A stretch of 57,776 nt of DNA from Hydnum rufescens UP504 (Eukaryota > Basidiomycota > Agaricomycetes > Cantharellales > Hydnaceae), in contig MU128956.1 of NCBI GenBank assembly GCA_014904985.1, forward strand, positions 194,589 through 252,364, written 5' to 3'. Position 1 is the first letter of the stretch. Every line of letters starts with the position of its first letter. The notes beneath the pieces are model-generated. The model ran no database searches. It saw only the letters and a list, made by a program, of their open reading frames with translations, and was not told the origin of the DNA. The translations under genes and the position numbers were made by a program. This document shows, in pieces, positions 34,897 to 44,617 of the stretch.

Positions 34897-35669
34897 ATGC
34901 CTGACATCGCCCCAATAGACAAGAACACCCTCAATGGTTTTTACCAGATCGATCAATTGAAAGGGGACAACTGGCTTCCATGGAAAACCAGGGTCACGGC
35001 ATTACTTGCGATAGCCGATCTAACGAAATATATTGACGGCACCTACCTGCATCCCAGTGATGAGTCCCTGATCAAAGAATGGGAGACTCGAGATCTCCAA
35101 ACTCGATCCTTACTCCAATTGACCGTGGGAGATGAAGAACTCATCCATTTAAGCGGTGCTCAGACCGCGGCCCAAATGTGGATGCAATTATGTGACACCA
35201 AGGAGCCCAAGGGCATTTTTGGAGTAGTCGCGGAAAGGTGAAAATTATTACAAATAATTCCATCCGAATCTACGCCGATAATAGAACATATTGCCGTATT
35301 CTGAAAAGCCAAGGAAAACCTTGTGATATTGGGCTATCCACTTCTGGATATAGAATTCGCAATATTATTAATCTCCACATTACCGAGCTCATGGAGTTCA
35401 TTTGAGTCATCTTATTTCGGATCCAAAATGAGCGAATCAGAGATCAAATCGGAAGAATTGATTACAATGATTCTAGATGAAGATCGCCATCACTGTGACA
35501 AATCACAGTCTACCGAGATCGCAAAATTAGCCCTGAACAAGGGCAAATGACTGCAGACTCCTGGGGCCACGTGCTCGAATTGCTCGAAGCCCAGCCACAC
35601 AAGGGATCAATGTTGGGCGAAAGGGGGAGGAAAAGAGGGACAGGGCCCTCAACAAAAGAAGAAGGAGAA
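34897..35669 (+). pseudogene. Copia Gag-like region
   Basis: The ATG at 34897 starts a copia Gag: LKGDNWLPWKTRVTALLAIA, then EWETRDLQTRSLLQLTVGDE (UBN2-type). The frame stops at 35239-35241 (TGA). Gag-like sequence resumes in another frame (ISTLPSSWSSFESSYFGSK, SEELITMILDED), meets a further TGA at 35548-35550, and then shows a zinc knuckle CSNCSKPSHTRDQC (about 35572-35613, CX2CX4HX4C). The Gag polyprotein packages element RNA into particles. Two stops and at least one shift make it non-functional as written. Confidence 0.8.
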
Positions 35670-35688
35670 AAAGGAGAAGGACAAGGGG

Positions 35689-36159
35689 GTGAAGGAGGCA
35701 AAGTCCACAACACCCGAGTCGACTAACCAGGCAATCCATCGAGACCCTGAGTACGCACTCAGTGCCAGATCCAGCTCCGTGATCTCCAAATCTACATGGC
35801 TAATCGACTCAGGCACAACATCCCATATTGCGACTAAACGGGAAATGTTCACCGAATTCATTCCCGGGACCAAACTTATCCAAGGAATCAGCGAAAACAT
35901 GCAACTGGAGGGAAAAGGCCGAGGCACCATCACTATTGAAGCTCAATACAATGGGAAATTAATCCCTGTCAAACTACGTGACGTCATATATTCCCCGAAC
36001 GCGGGAAACTGTCTACTGTCGTCGGCACGGATCGATGAGCTAGGATGGGAAATACGACATAAAAATGGAAAAATCACCATTTTTCCCCCTAATGGACAGC
36101 CCGTAATGGAAGGAACATTATGCAATAGATCATACATATTGGAGGACGAGCATGAATGA
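35689..36159 (+). pseudogene. Copia aspartic protease region
   Basis: The sequence contains TWLIDSGTTSHIATKREMF, the copia protease active site (D-S-G) with the usual following SHI. It is followed by a beta-rich domain (EGKGRGTITIEAQYNGKLIP, LRDVIYSPNAGNCLLSSARI) typical of the protease to gag-pre-integrase stretch. The frame ends in a TGA at 36157-36159 just as the integrase frame opens, so the polyprotein is shifted here. Confidence 0.85.
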
Positions 36160-36850
36160 CTGAGACAGCAAATTATGCGTCATCGAGTTCTGCGCTGATC
36201 TCATGGGGAGAGGCCCACTGGAGATTTGGCCACCTGTCAATCTCAGGGCTCAAAACCCTATTCAATTCTGATATGGTAACAGGAATCAAAGTTGATCCCA
36301 ATTCAAATCAAGATCTTGCGTGTGAGGCTTGTATTCAAGCCAAATTACATCATCAATCATTTCCTAAATCGAGCAATAACCGAGCCAGGAAACCTGGCGA
36401 TCTCACACATTCTGACTTGTGGGGACCAGCAAGAACTGCTTCCATTGGAGGATCGCGGTATTACATATCATTCATCGACGACCATTTGAGACAAATCACC
36501 ATCAAATTCCTTAAGGAAAAGTCAGAGGCACGGCAACAAATCCAAAACTATGTTGCGTGGATCGAAACCCAATTAAATCGACTGCCAAAAGCATTTAAAT
36601 TTGATAATGGTGGTGAATTTATTGATCAGGATCTCCAAAAATGGTTAGCCGAAAAAGGAATAGAATCTAAATTTACTGCACCCCATTCACCCCAACAACA
36701 TGGAATGGCCGAGCAGCCGAACTGGACTTTACTCGAGATCACGTGAGCTATGCTAATTGCCAAAGGTTTACCTAAGAACCTATGGGCGGAGGCAGTTTCA
36801 TATGCCGCGTACATCCGAGCACGAAGCCCTACAAGGGCATTACATAATAA
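36156..36850 (+). pseudogene. Copia integrase region
   Basis: The zinc-binding HHCC module is visible (HWRFGHLSISGLKTL ... CEACIQAKLHHQSF). The catalytic core D,D,E is present in HSDLWGPART and FKFDNGGEFIDQD. The stop TGA after LLEIT (36744-36746) stands where CGA (Arg, TRAM-like) would be expected; the protein then continues as MLIAKGLPKNLWAEAVSYAA before a frame change near 36855. Integrase inserts the cDNA copy into the host genome. Confidence 0.88.
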
Positions 36851-36856
36851 AACCCG

Positions 36857-38023
36857 ATGGAGGTATGGACGGGTATAAAGCCAGACATATCTAATCTCCG
36901 CGAATTTGGATCCAACATATGGGTCCTAGACAAGGGCGACCGATTGAAATTAGACCCAAAGGCAAATAAATTCTTTTTTGTCGGCATTGAAGAGGGACCG
37001 AGGGCCATTAGGTACTACAACCCGAAAACCCACAAACTTTTAATTTCCCGGAACTTCAAATTCAATAATAGCCCCGACACCCCAAGCCAGGTCAATCTCG
37101 ATCTCCCCATCCCTTCCGGTGATTCTAATCCCAACTCGGAACATGCTCGAATTGAGGGGGAGCCCCAGGAACCCGAGACTCGCGATACCAATTCTCCGCA
37201 TATTCAAAACAATTCAATATCACCCCTGGAACCGACGCTGCCCACTCGCCGTGGCTTGCACGAGCGTAAGACAATTAACTACGCAAAACTACATAATCCA
37301 GGAACGCGGAAGGAAATAGTACCTGCTCAACAAAATAAACCCGATGAACTAAGCCCCGAGGGTGACATGACCAACCATGTCAGGTCATTAATTTCAGGTG
37401 AAAAGTCAATATTTGACGAGCCTAATACACTAAAGGATGCGATGAAATCCCCAGACTGGCCGCAATGGGAAAAGGCAATTCAAAGCGAACTGCAAATGCT
37501 CCAGGAAAAAGGGACCTGGAGACTTGAATCCTTACCCACAGACCAACAGGCAATTGGCAATCATTGGACATTCAAAAAGAAATTTGATGTCAACGGGAAT
37601 CTATCACGATTCAAAGCCCGATTAGTCGCTCAGGGATTCACTCAGATCCCTGGTCAAGATTTCGACCAGACGTTTTCTCTGGTAATGTGCATGGACTCAT
37701 TACGTAATCTAATCGCTACCGCCGCCATCCTAGACCTTGAAATGGGTCAAATGGACATAAGGGGCGCATATTTAAATGGCGATCTACACGAATCTATATA
37801 CATGCGACAGCCCAAGGGATATGAAGATGGGACAAACAGAGTCGCCCGATTGGTCCACACACTCTACAGACTTAAACAATCAGGCCGAGAATGGAACACG
37901 AAATTCAATGCTTACATAACTGGCACCTTAAAATACACCCGGTTGCCGAATGATCACTGCATTTACATAAGGCGCAAAGGCAAAGAATTCGATATAATTG
38001 CCATTTGGGTAGATGATGCAGGC
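36857..38023 (+). pseudogene. Copia reverse transcriptase, N-terminal part
   Basis: A long frame begins with the integrase C-terminal region (LREFGSNIWVLDKGDRLKL), a Pro-rich linker, and the copia RT fingers (HWTFKKKFDVNGNLSRFKAR). It continues with LVAQGFTQIPGQDFDQTFSL, then QMDIRGAYLNGDLHESIYMR and the catalytic box WVDD (about 38008-38019, Y-V-D-D in most copia). Directly after WVDDA the foreign element starts, so the polymerase is split. Confidence 0.9.
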
Positions 38024-38484
38024 TGGTCAGTCACATAGGGGACCTAATTTAGGTACCACTTTCAGGGCAGAAAATGGTACCTAATAGGTCCCCCAAACCT
38101 TACGGCCGAAATCAGGCCATTCCAATTCAGTTTTTGGGCCATCTGTCAGCCAATCCATGGCTGTGCTAGATTATATACTTATTTATTATTATTTGTTTAC
38201 TATTTATTATTATTATTACTACTATTATTATATACATATTACACTATATACATATTACCCCCCCCCCCCCCCAGGGGTCTGCCACCACAGGGGGCGGATG
38301 GTTCATGCGGGTTATGCACCCACATCTGCCATACCCATACACCCCCGGTCGGGGGCCGGTTCCCTTTGGGCACTCCCTCGAGGGAGTCGGTTTTCGTTTG
38401 TGGGGGCTCATTCGCGGTTATCGTTTGTGGCGTCTCATTCAGTGGGTTCGTATTTGGGGGTTCGCGGGGGTTCTGGTTCAGGAC

Positions 38485-38600
38485 CTAAAGAAATAATTGA
38501 TGAAACATTAGTAGAACAGTAATGCAGTGCAAAAAGAGCAGCTTATGCTGCTCTTTTTGCGCCACAAGAACAAGAAGTGAAAATAAAAAAGAAAACATAC
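38485..38600 (-). repeat. Hairpin intron-like module a
   Basis: Minus strand: donor GTATGTTTTC at 38600, hairpin GCAAAAAGAGCAGCATAAGC-type (38526-38561), branch-like CTACTAATG and acceptor TTTCTTTAG; 116 nt. The exon upstream ends with the ACACCCAC...GTGGGAGTGTGG hairpin. Confidence 0.7.
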
Positions 38601-38759
38601 TTTGTAGTACCCCACACCCACTGTGGGAGTGTGGGGTACTGGGGCCGTATACTCTGGGTCATACATACGGGTCCTCTCTGTGCCCGTTGTTTGGGCGTTG
38701 ATAAATGGGGTTGCAGGGGGGGGCTCACGTCGGTATTCGTTTGCAAGGGAAGTCGAGAC

Positions 38760-38867
38760 CTAAAGGATAAGAGTTTTAAATTAGTTAAGAGTTAAACACC
38801 ACACAAAAGAGCAGCTTTGGCTGCTCTTTTTGCATGGGTGTAGCTACAGGGGGGGACGGGGACTCAC
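38760..38867 (-). repeat. Hairpin intron-like module b
   Basis: Minus strand: donor GTGAGTCCCC, hairpin AAAAAGAGCAGCC...GCTGCTCTTTT, branch-like TTAACTAATTT, acceptor TATCCTTTAG; 108 nt. The preceding exon end is ACACCCACC...GGTGGGTGTGT-like followed by CTATATAAG. Confidence 0.7.
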
Positions 38868-39150
38868 CTTATATAGGACCACACACCCGCCGGGGTGGGT
38901 GTGTGATTTCTGGGGCCCACATTGGGCACAGTTTCATCCTCGTTTGGTGTGGTCGCGTCCTTGTTTGGTGCGGCACCGCATGTCACATTGTTGGTGTGTG
39001 GGCGTGTCGTGTCGCGTTGGCGTGTCGCGTTGCTGTGTCGTGTTGGCATGTCGCATTGGCGGGTCACGTTGGCGGTCGCGTTGGCGGGTCGCGTTGGCGT
39101 TTGGGTTCTGGTTGTTTCGTGGGTATGTCATGCGTTGGACGAAGGCACAG

Positions 39151-39257
39151 CTAGAATAATAAAAGACACATTAGTAAAAAGTTCAAAAGCAGCACAAAAA
39201 GAGCAGCTTTCGCTGCTCTTTTTGCGCGGTTGTATTTACTGGGGGTCGGGGACTCAC
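39151..39257 (-). repeat. Hairpin intron-like module c
   Basis: Minus strand: donor GTGAGTCCCC, strong hairpin GCAAAAAGAGCAGC...GCTGCTCTTTTTG, branch-like TTACTAATGTG, acceptor TTATTCTAG; 107 nt. The exon end hairpin CACACCCGC...GCGGGTGTG is followed by ACTACATAAG. Confidence 0.75.
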
Positions 39258-39506
39258 CTTATGTAGTACCACACACCCGCCGCAGCGGGTGTGTGGTTCC
39301 TGGGGCCCTCATTTGGCGCGTTGCCGTGGGGTGCGTCGTTTGGCGCGTCTGCGTGTGGTGCGTCTTCGTGTGGCGTGTCTTCGTGTGGCGCATCTTCGTG
39401 TGGCGCGTTGCCATGTGTCGCGTTGTTTGCACGTCTTTGTTTGGTGCGCGCTGTCTGGGTCCTCATTTTGCAGGTTTTCGTCGTGCCTTGGACCTCAGGC
39501 TTCAAT

Positions 39507-39611
39507 CTAGAATAATACAGGAAATGTTAGTATAAAGAGTCAAAGGAGCGCAAAAAGAGCAGCTTTCGCTGCTCTTTTTGCGCTGTTGTATCTACTAGAC
39601 AAAACACTCAC
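39507..39611 (-). repeat. Hairpin intron-like module d
   Basis: Minus strand: donor GTGAGTG, hairpin GCGCAAAAAGAGCAGC...GCTGCTCTTTTTGCGC, branch-like ATACTAACAT, acceptor TTATTCTAG; 105 nt. The exon-end hairpin CACCCGC...GCAGGTGTG lies just upstream. Confidence 0.75.
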
Positions 39612-39619
39612 CTTGTGAC

Positions 39620-40290
39620 CACACACCTGCAGCGGCGGGTGCGTGGTCGTGCGCTTGCTTTTGGAAAGCGAGAAAACTGCATTAGTTGATGGATATAGGA
39701 AGAATAAGAGAGAAAACAGATATAAAAATTCAAAATAGCAAGAATATGATAGATATACAGGATAGCAACAAAGCGCAAAGAAGCTAAGCAAACAAATAAC
39801 AACAATAAGAAAAACAGCATAAAGATATAAATAAATAAAAAATAAGAGAGAGAATAGAAAGAAGAAAAAGAAGAATGAATAGAGAATTGACAAGATATAG
39901 ATAGGGACAACAATATAATCACAGAATTAAGGAACAATATATAATATAAAAAGAGAAATAAAAAAAAATATAACTAAAACAATAGAGAGATAGAAATATA
40001 CGGATATCAATTTAATAAATAGATATAAATATATACTATATAGAGAGAGAAAATATAGATGAATAGCAGAAACAACGAGATAGAGATAAATAATATACAT
40101 ATACTAATATTATAATAATTGGAGAAATTAGATGATAATAAAAGGGACAAATCAACAAACTCTGCATAGCACTCATACTATATATAGAGACTCTGCAAAT
40201 CATTAATCAATAAAAAAATAGGCTAATCTCTAGGGATTTTTCTGGGCAGCTACTTATTACTTCTGATAACGCATTATATTTATTTTAAAT
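39620..40290. other. AT-rich low-complexity spacer
   Basis: Very A-rich plus strand with AGATATAAAT-like words and purine bias. It separates the two opposed module series. The minus-strand frames here are Phe/Leu/Ile-rich artefacts of composition. Confidence 0.6.
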
Positions 40291-40417
40291 AAGATGCTTG
40301 TTCCTATGTGTCTGGTGCCGTGCAGCTGCCAGCACTGGGTGCTTCGCGAGTGTCGGCATGTGCTGGCATTGAATTGTCACAACTAGCAGCCACATCCCAG
40401 CACAAATATGTACCGAC

Positions 40418-40525
40418 CATGAAACAGCAGCAGCAACAAGCAAGCGCAGGAGCACAGCAGAAGCTGCAGCACACAAGCAACACGCACACAGCAGCAGCAA
40501 CGGCAGCAGACAGCACGGCAACAGT
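40418..40525. repeat. CAG/CAA-rich patch
   Basis: Imperfect CAGCAGCAGCAACAAGC and ACACAGCAGCAGCAACGGC runs on the plus strand, of the kind that encodes Gln-rich tracts. No supported gene contains it. Confidence 0.5.
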
Positions 40526-40575
40526 GCTATGACCGACACTGCGACACACACCACTGATGTGGGTCGTGTGGTTTA

Positions 40576-40671
40576 AGTAAAGTTTATCCTAGAACATAGT
40601 GCAAAGAGTACAAGATCCCTAATCTTTTTGCGCTGCTGTGAATTTTATACTAATGTCTTTTAATATTCCAG
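40576..40671 (+). repeat. Hairpin intron-like module e (degenerate)
   Basis: Plus strand: donor GTAAAGTTT, decayed hairpin (GTGCAAAGAG...CTTTTTGCGC), branch-like TACTAATG, acceptor AATATTCCAG; 96 nt. Confidence 0.5.
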
Positions 40672-40917
40672 GTCATGGCTGGTCCCAGGTACCGAACGAA
40701 ACCCCGCCAAACGAACAAACTAACAACACCACGCCAAATGAACCCACCAAATGAAATCCACTGAGCAAAACCACGCCAAACGACAACACAATACGACGAG
40801 GATGCCAGCGATGGGGACAGGCCGATCGAGTGGCTCAACGACACCATGCCCAACGACACCGCCGACATCATGCCCCACAGAACCACACCCGCCTCAGCGG
40901 GTGTGGTTCTACATAAG

Positions 40918-41008
40918 GTAAGTAAGTCTAACGGCGCAAAAAGAGCAGCAAATGCTGCTCTTTTTGCGCTGGTTTAATTTAAAACTAACACGTTATTTAT
41001 TATTCTAG
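40918..41008 (+). repeat. Hairpin intron-like module f
   Basis: Plus strand: donor GTAAGTAAG, hairpin GCGCAAAAAGAGCAGC...GCTGCTCTTTTTGCGC, branch-like AAACTAACAC, acceptor TTATTCTAG; 91 nt. The exon-end hairpin CCACACCCGC...GCGGGTGTGG is followed by TTCTACATAAG. Confidence 0.8.
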
Positions 41009-41220
41009 GTTATCGCCTGAAGTACATACAGCAAGATGAAGACCCGCCAAACGAACCCCCCCCCCCGCAAATGACAACGCCCCGCAAAACGAAAGCCACA
41101 AACGCGCCCCGCCAAAGAACGAACGCCAAACAAACCCAGGAACGAGGACGCACGACACAGGACCACGGAACCCCCAGACAAACCACACACCCGCTTTGGC
41201 GGGTGTGTGGTAATCTTAAG

Positions 41221-41323
41221 ATAAGTTTTTATTGTGCCAAAGGAGCAGCATACACTGCTCCTTTCGCGTAGGTTTTTCTTTTCTTTTTACTACATATTAT
41301 TCATTTTTTATTATAGTTTCTAG
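41221..41323 (+). repeat. Hairpin intron-like module g (donor mutated)
   Basis: Plus strand: the donor position reads ATAAGTTTT after CTTAAG, so the G of GT is lost. Hairpin GGAGCAGC...ACTGCTCC; acceptor GTTTCTAG; 103 nt. The exon-end hairpin CACACCCGC...GCGGGTGTG is intact. Confidence 0.6.
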
Positions 41324-41448
41324 GTTAACGAGTCCATGCCCAACAACCCCCCAACCCACCTGAGCCCCGTACGAAAACCCGATAGAGGAAGGCACACGAC
41401 CGCGGTACGAACGAGTACCACACCGCCAAAGCGGGTGTGGTACTACAG

Positions 41449-41542
41449 GTAGTAAAAATTGTACACCCCAACGCGAAAAAAAGAGCAATGCCTGCTCTTT
41501 TGTGCAGTTTTAATTTTCTAACTAATACATGCATCATTCTAG
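41449..41542 (+). repeat. Hairpin intron-like module h
   Basis: Plus strand: donor GTAGTAAAA, hairpin AAAAGAGCA...TGCTCTTTT, branch-like CTAACTAATAC, acceptor ATCATTCTAG; 94 nt. The exon-end hairpin is CACACCCGC-like with a CCGCCAAAGCGGG core. Confidence 0.65.
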
Positions 41543-41702
41543 GCTCTCGCTTTAAATGAAGACCGTGAAAGGAAACTGCCCCCCCCCGGAAACGATAACC
41601 TGCCGAACCCACAACGACGACACGCCGAACGAAGACACAAAACAACGCCGGAACCCGCATGAACCACACATCCGCTACAGCGGGTGTGTGGTTCTATACA
41701 AG

Positions 41703-41801
41703 GTAAGTAACCTTGTACCCACAACGGCGTAAAAAGAGCAGCAGATGCTGCTCTTTTACGCTGGTTTTAATTTTTTACTAACACATTATTGATTATTCTA
41801 G
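41703..41801 (+). repeat. Hairpin intron-like module i
   Basis: Plus strand: donor GTAAGTAACC, hairpin GCGTAAAAAGAGCAGC...GCTGCTCTTTTACGC, branch-like TTACTAACAC, acceptor TTATTCTAG; 99 nt. In the stem, a CGTAAAA/TTTTACG pair replaces the usual CGCAAAA/TTTTGCG, a compensatory change. Confidence 0.8.
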
Positions 41802-42104
41802 GTACCGCCTTACCACAAACACCAAAATGAAGACCCGCCAAAGGAACCCCCCCCCCAGGAATGACAACGCCCCCACCACATGGAAACCAACAACGCGACC
41901 CACCAAAATGAGTGCCGAACGAAACCCGCTGAACCGAGGAGTGAAACCAGGCCAGACCACACACCCGCTACCACGGGTGTGCCCACCCCAACAGACACCC
42001 GGGACCAGTCCAAACGACCAGCCCAATGGTGAACCGCCAAGCCACGGCCCCCCTTCCCTTGAAATGGCCAGCAACGAGCCCACCGTGCCCCGATGAAGAA
42101 GCGG

Positions 42105-42420
42105 AAGGCACCACACACCCGCTAGGCCGGGTGTGTGGTGCTACTAGGTTGTTCTTTTTTTTAAAATTTCTATGGACAGTGCCACACCCACTTGAGCGGG
42201 TGTGGTGCTACTTAGTTTTTTTTTTAAGTTTCTATGGATGGTACCACACCCACTCAAGCGGGTGTGTGCTACTAAGTAGTTTTTTTATTTTTTTTTATTT
42301 TTATTTTATTTTTAAGGACGGTACCACACACCCACCCATGCGGGTGTGTGGTGCTACTAAGTAGTTTTTTATTTTATTTCTATGGATGGTACCACACCCG
42401 CCCAAGCGGGTGTGGTATTT
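42105..42420. repeat. Tandem of short CACACCC/GGGTGTG hairpins
   Basis: Five hairpins of the type CCACACCC(GC)...(GC)GGGTGTGG at about 42111, 42181, 42242, 42322 and 42391 are separated by GGTGCTACTAAGTAG and T-rich spacers. They are the exon-end hairpin of the module family without the intron, multiplied at 60-80 bp spacing. Confidence 0.75.
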
Positions 42421-43063
42421 TTTTACTAATTGAATTTTTAAATAAATAAATAAATAAATAAGTCCTAATTGGGTGAGTGCTCAACATGCAAATGGGTAAC
42501 CAGAAAGCCCGCCTAGGCAGGCCTCAAATATATGTATAATAAGTGATAATAAATAAATAATTATAAATGGAACACTATTATCACCGATAAGTCCATATGG
42601 CCTGCTGTCCTGCAAGTCTGAGATTCTCTAAGTCCCAGTTTCGGCCAATTTTCAGCCATTTCGGCCAATTCTGGGCCAGAAGGTGCAGGCCGTAAAATGG
42701 CCATTTCGGCCGGAATAGTGATGGGACCTACTTAGGTACCATTATCTGCCCCAAAAGTGGTACCTAACTAGGTAGGCTTAGATGACTGACCAAGGTGAGA
42801 TGATGTCATCTTCATCTCATCATCAAAGGCGCGATTAGATGCAGCCAAGGATGAAATCAGACGTGAATTTGAGACCACGGACCTGTCAGGGCGACACTGC
42901 CGTCGAAGCCACAAACAGAAAGAGGAAAGAGATTAATTAACCACACGCTATCGCAGTGGGAATCCTGAGTATACACCACACAACAAGGGACACACAAGTC
43001 TCGCACCTATCGCAGTGGGAATCCTGAGAGATCAAAACTGGTGATCCCCCAACTGCGAAGGGC

Positions 43064-43070
43064 TATAAAT
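43064..43070 (+). promoter_or_regulatory. Candidate TATA box
   Basis: TATAAAT in GGGCTATAAATACT, about 75 bp upstream of the first ATG (43145), followed by pyrimidine-rich CCTTCC repeats as in fungal promoters. No downstream gene could be identified. Confidence 0.4.
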
Positions 43071-43276
43071 ACTATTTCCTGCACACAGCCTCCAACCTTC
43101 CAGAGCCTTCCGCCGTCTTCCATAACCTTCCGGATCCTCCTAGAATGCCGGCTCCACAGCCCATCAGTCAGCCTCCACAGCCACCATCACTAAGCCTCAC
43201 TAAGCTGACGCAGCTGTGTTACGAATCCTGTGCGCACCTCCACATGGCTATGCCCCAACTTCCATATGTATCCCCC

Positions 43277-43654
43277 TTAGCGTATGTACTTCCAAGGCAG
43301 TGTACGCCTGGGTACTCCAAAGGTGTCCAAAGTGTCAAATGACCGTAATGACGTGGATGGAGTACGGATTGGGACAGGTGATGTGGATGCAGGGACTGGG
43401 GGTAGAGGAGGAGGAGGGGGAGTCTGGATTGGCAACTCCATGGACTCACGTGGGGAGCGAGGGAACGACAGGTGCTGACAAGGGCGCCAATGCTGCCACT
43501 GGTTGGCTACCCAGCCCATAGCCCGCTGGCCGAGGCCTGATAGAACAAGGGCAATAATAATAAGAGAAATGCCAATAATGGCAAGGATGACAATAACCCC
43601 CGTAGTGAATGGAGGGATAGAGGAGACAAGAGCATTTGAGGAAGTAGGCGCCAT
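43277..43654 (-). CDS. Hypothetical single-pass membrane protein (125 aa)
   Basis: The minus-strand frame starts MAPTSSNALVSSIPP, then a strong hydrophobic helix (about residues 18-41, VIVILAIIGISLIIIALVLS), a short positive/aromatic segment, a poly-Pro stretch (QTPPPPPLPPVPASTS) and a Ser/Arg-rich tail. The order outside-TM-basic-proline tail looks like a genuine type of small fungal membrane protein rather than a random frame. Homologues are not known to me. It overlaps the plus-strand ATG region, so at most one of the two is likely real. Confidence 0.4.
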   Translation of the reverse strand: MAPTSSNALVSSIPPFTTGVIVILAIIGISLIIIALVLSGLGQRAMGWVANQWQHWRPCQHLSFPRSPRESMELPIQTPPPPPLPPVPASTSPVPIRTPSTSLRSFDTLDTFGVPRRTLPWKYIR

Positions 43655-43756
43655 ATGATAGAGTCGATGAAGAATAATACTCTGACGGGTAAGTCCTTAG
43701 GCGGAAGCAAATGTCAATTTGATCCTGACAGGACCAGGGGACACCACGTCTATTAC

Positions 43757-44600
43757 TTGGAATTGAAATCAATAGAAACCGAGAAAGGAAATCGATCACA
43801 ATCTCTCAGGGTCAATATATTAGGAAAATCCTAGATCGATACAACATGTCCCAAAGCAGAACATCTGTCACTCCCCTACCGGCTTCCATCCAGTTCCACC
43901 TGACAAATGACGATAATAAATTCGAGTGCCCAGAATTATATCGGGCAGCCATAGGCTCCTTGATGTATGCCGCTATTGGAACACGACCCGACATTGCTTA
44001 CGCAATACAATCCCTGTCTCAATTTTCCCACAATCCGTCCAATGAACATTGGCACGCAGTCAAACACCTATTTAGGTATCTACAAGGAACTAAAGACATG
44101 GGGATTACATACGATCAATGCGGGGGAAGCGCCACCATAGCCATATCCGGATTTTCGGATGCTGATTGGGCGTCAAACGAAATTGATCGGAAATCAATTT
44201 CCGGATATACCTTTTTACTCAGCGGAGGAGCAATATCATGGACTTCCAAGAAGCAGTCCATTGTGGCCCTATCATCAATGGAGGTGGAATATATTGCCAC
44301 TACCTTAGCTACAAAACAAATAATATGGCTATGAAACTTCTTCGATGCCCTAGGTTTTACCCAATCCAGACCTTCGGAACTCCACATTGATAATCAATCG
44401 GCGATCGCCCTGACAGAAAATCCCCAATTTCATGCGCGATCAAAACACATTGATGTGCAATTTCATTTCATTCAGGAAACAATACAACAAGGCATAGCGA
44501 CAGTCCATTGGTGCCCTACAAACGAAATGACCGCAGACATATTTACAAAGTCGCTCCCGTGCCTGAAACTCGAACAATTCCAGACGGACTTAGGAATGGC
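43757..44600 (+). pseudogene. Copia reverse transcriptase C-terminus and RNase H
   Basis: The frame resumes as LGIEINRNRERKSITISQGQ, then RKILDRYNMS, GSLMYAAIGTRPDIAYAIQS and VKHLFRYLQGTKDMGITYD. RNase H motifs follow: GFSDADWASNEIDRKSISGY, ISWTSKKQSIVALSS, MEVEYIATTLA and LHIDNQSAIALTENPQFHAR. An in-frame TGA (about 44332-44334, IIWL-stop-NFF) stands where CGA would be usual. The C-terminus ADIFTKSLPCLKLEQF ends before the purine tract. RNase H removes the RNA strand during cDNA synthesis. Confidence 0.9.
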
Positions 44601-44617
44601 ATCAGTCTGAGGGGGAG

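Larger units (their letters stand above)
38024..42792. mobile_element. 4.8-kb TIR element inserted in copia RT, carrying the hairpin intron array
   Basis: The ends are inverted: TGGTCAGTCAC...AGGTACCACTTT...GGTACCTAAT near 38024-38130 and its complement near 42690-42792. Similarity extends inwards to a ACGGCCGAAAT-like word. No transposase was recognised. The interior consists of two opposed series of intron-like modules (minus at 38485-39611, plus at 40576-41801), an AT-rich spacer (39660-40280), a CAG/CAA-rich patch (40418-40520) and a tandem of short hairpins (42105-42420). A clear target duplication could not be fixed. Confidence 0.65.
42793..43756. other. Foreign stretch between TIR element and the rest of copia
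   Basis: This does not belong to copia; about 35 expected codons of RT are missing at the junction. CTATCGCAGTGGGAATCCTG occurs twice (about 42947 and 43009). A TATA box at 43064-43070 precedes a CT-rich stretch and an ATG at 43145 (MPAPQPISQPPQPP...), which could be a promoter and leader from another element. A minus-strand membrane-protein-like ORF overlaps it. Confidence 0.5.

Noticed and set aside
39608..39937. Membrane protein on the minus strand rich in Phe, Leu and Ile
   Set aside because: Produced by the A-rich low-complexity plus strand; no start context or motif.
38527..41763. Regularly spaced palindromic repeats as a CRISPR array
   Set aside because: Unit spacing is irregular, repeats differ in sequence and orientation, and no cas genes are present; the host is a fungus.
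38520..41765. GC-rich stems followed by T-runs that look like bacterial rho-independent terminators
   Set aside because: The window is eukaryotic, the stems lie between consistent splice donors and acceptors, and the T-run is simply part of the stem (AAAAA paired with TTTTT).
42896..43756. A second LTR element starting TGTCAGGGCGACA
   Set aside because: A related word occurs near 43725 in inverse orientation, but no direct repeat, target duplication or retrotransposon protein supports an LTR pair.
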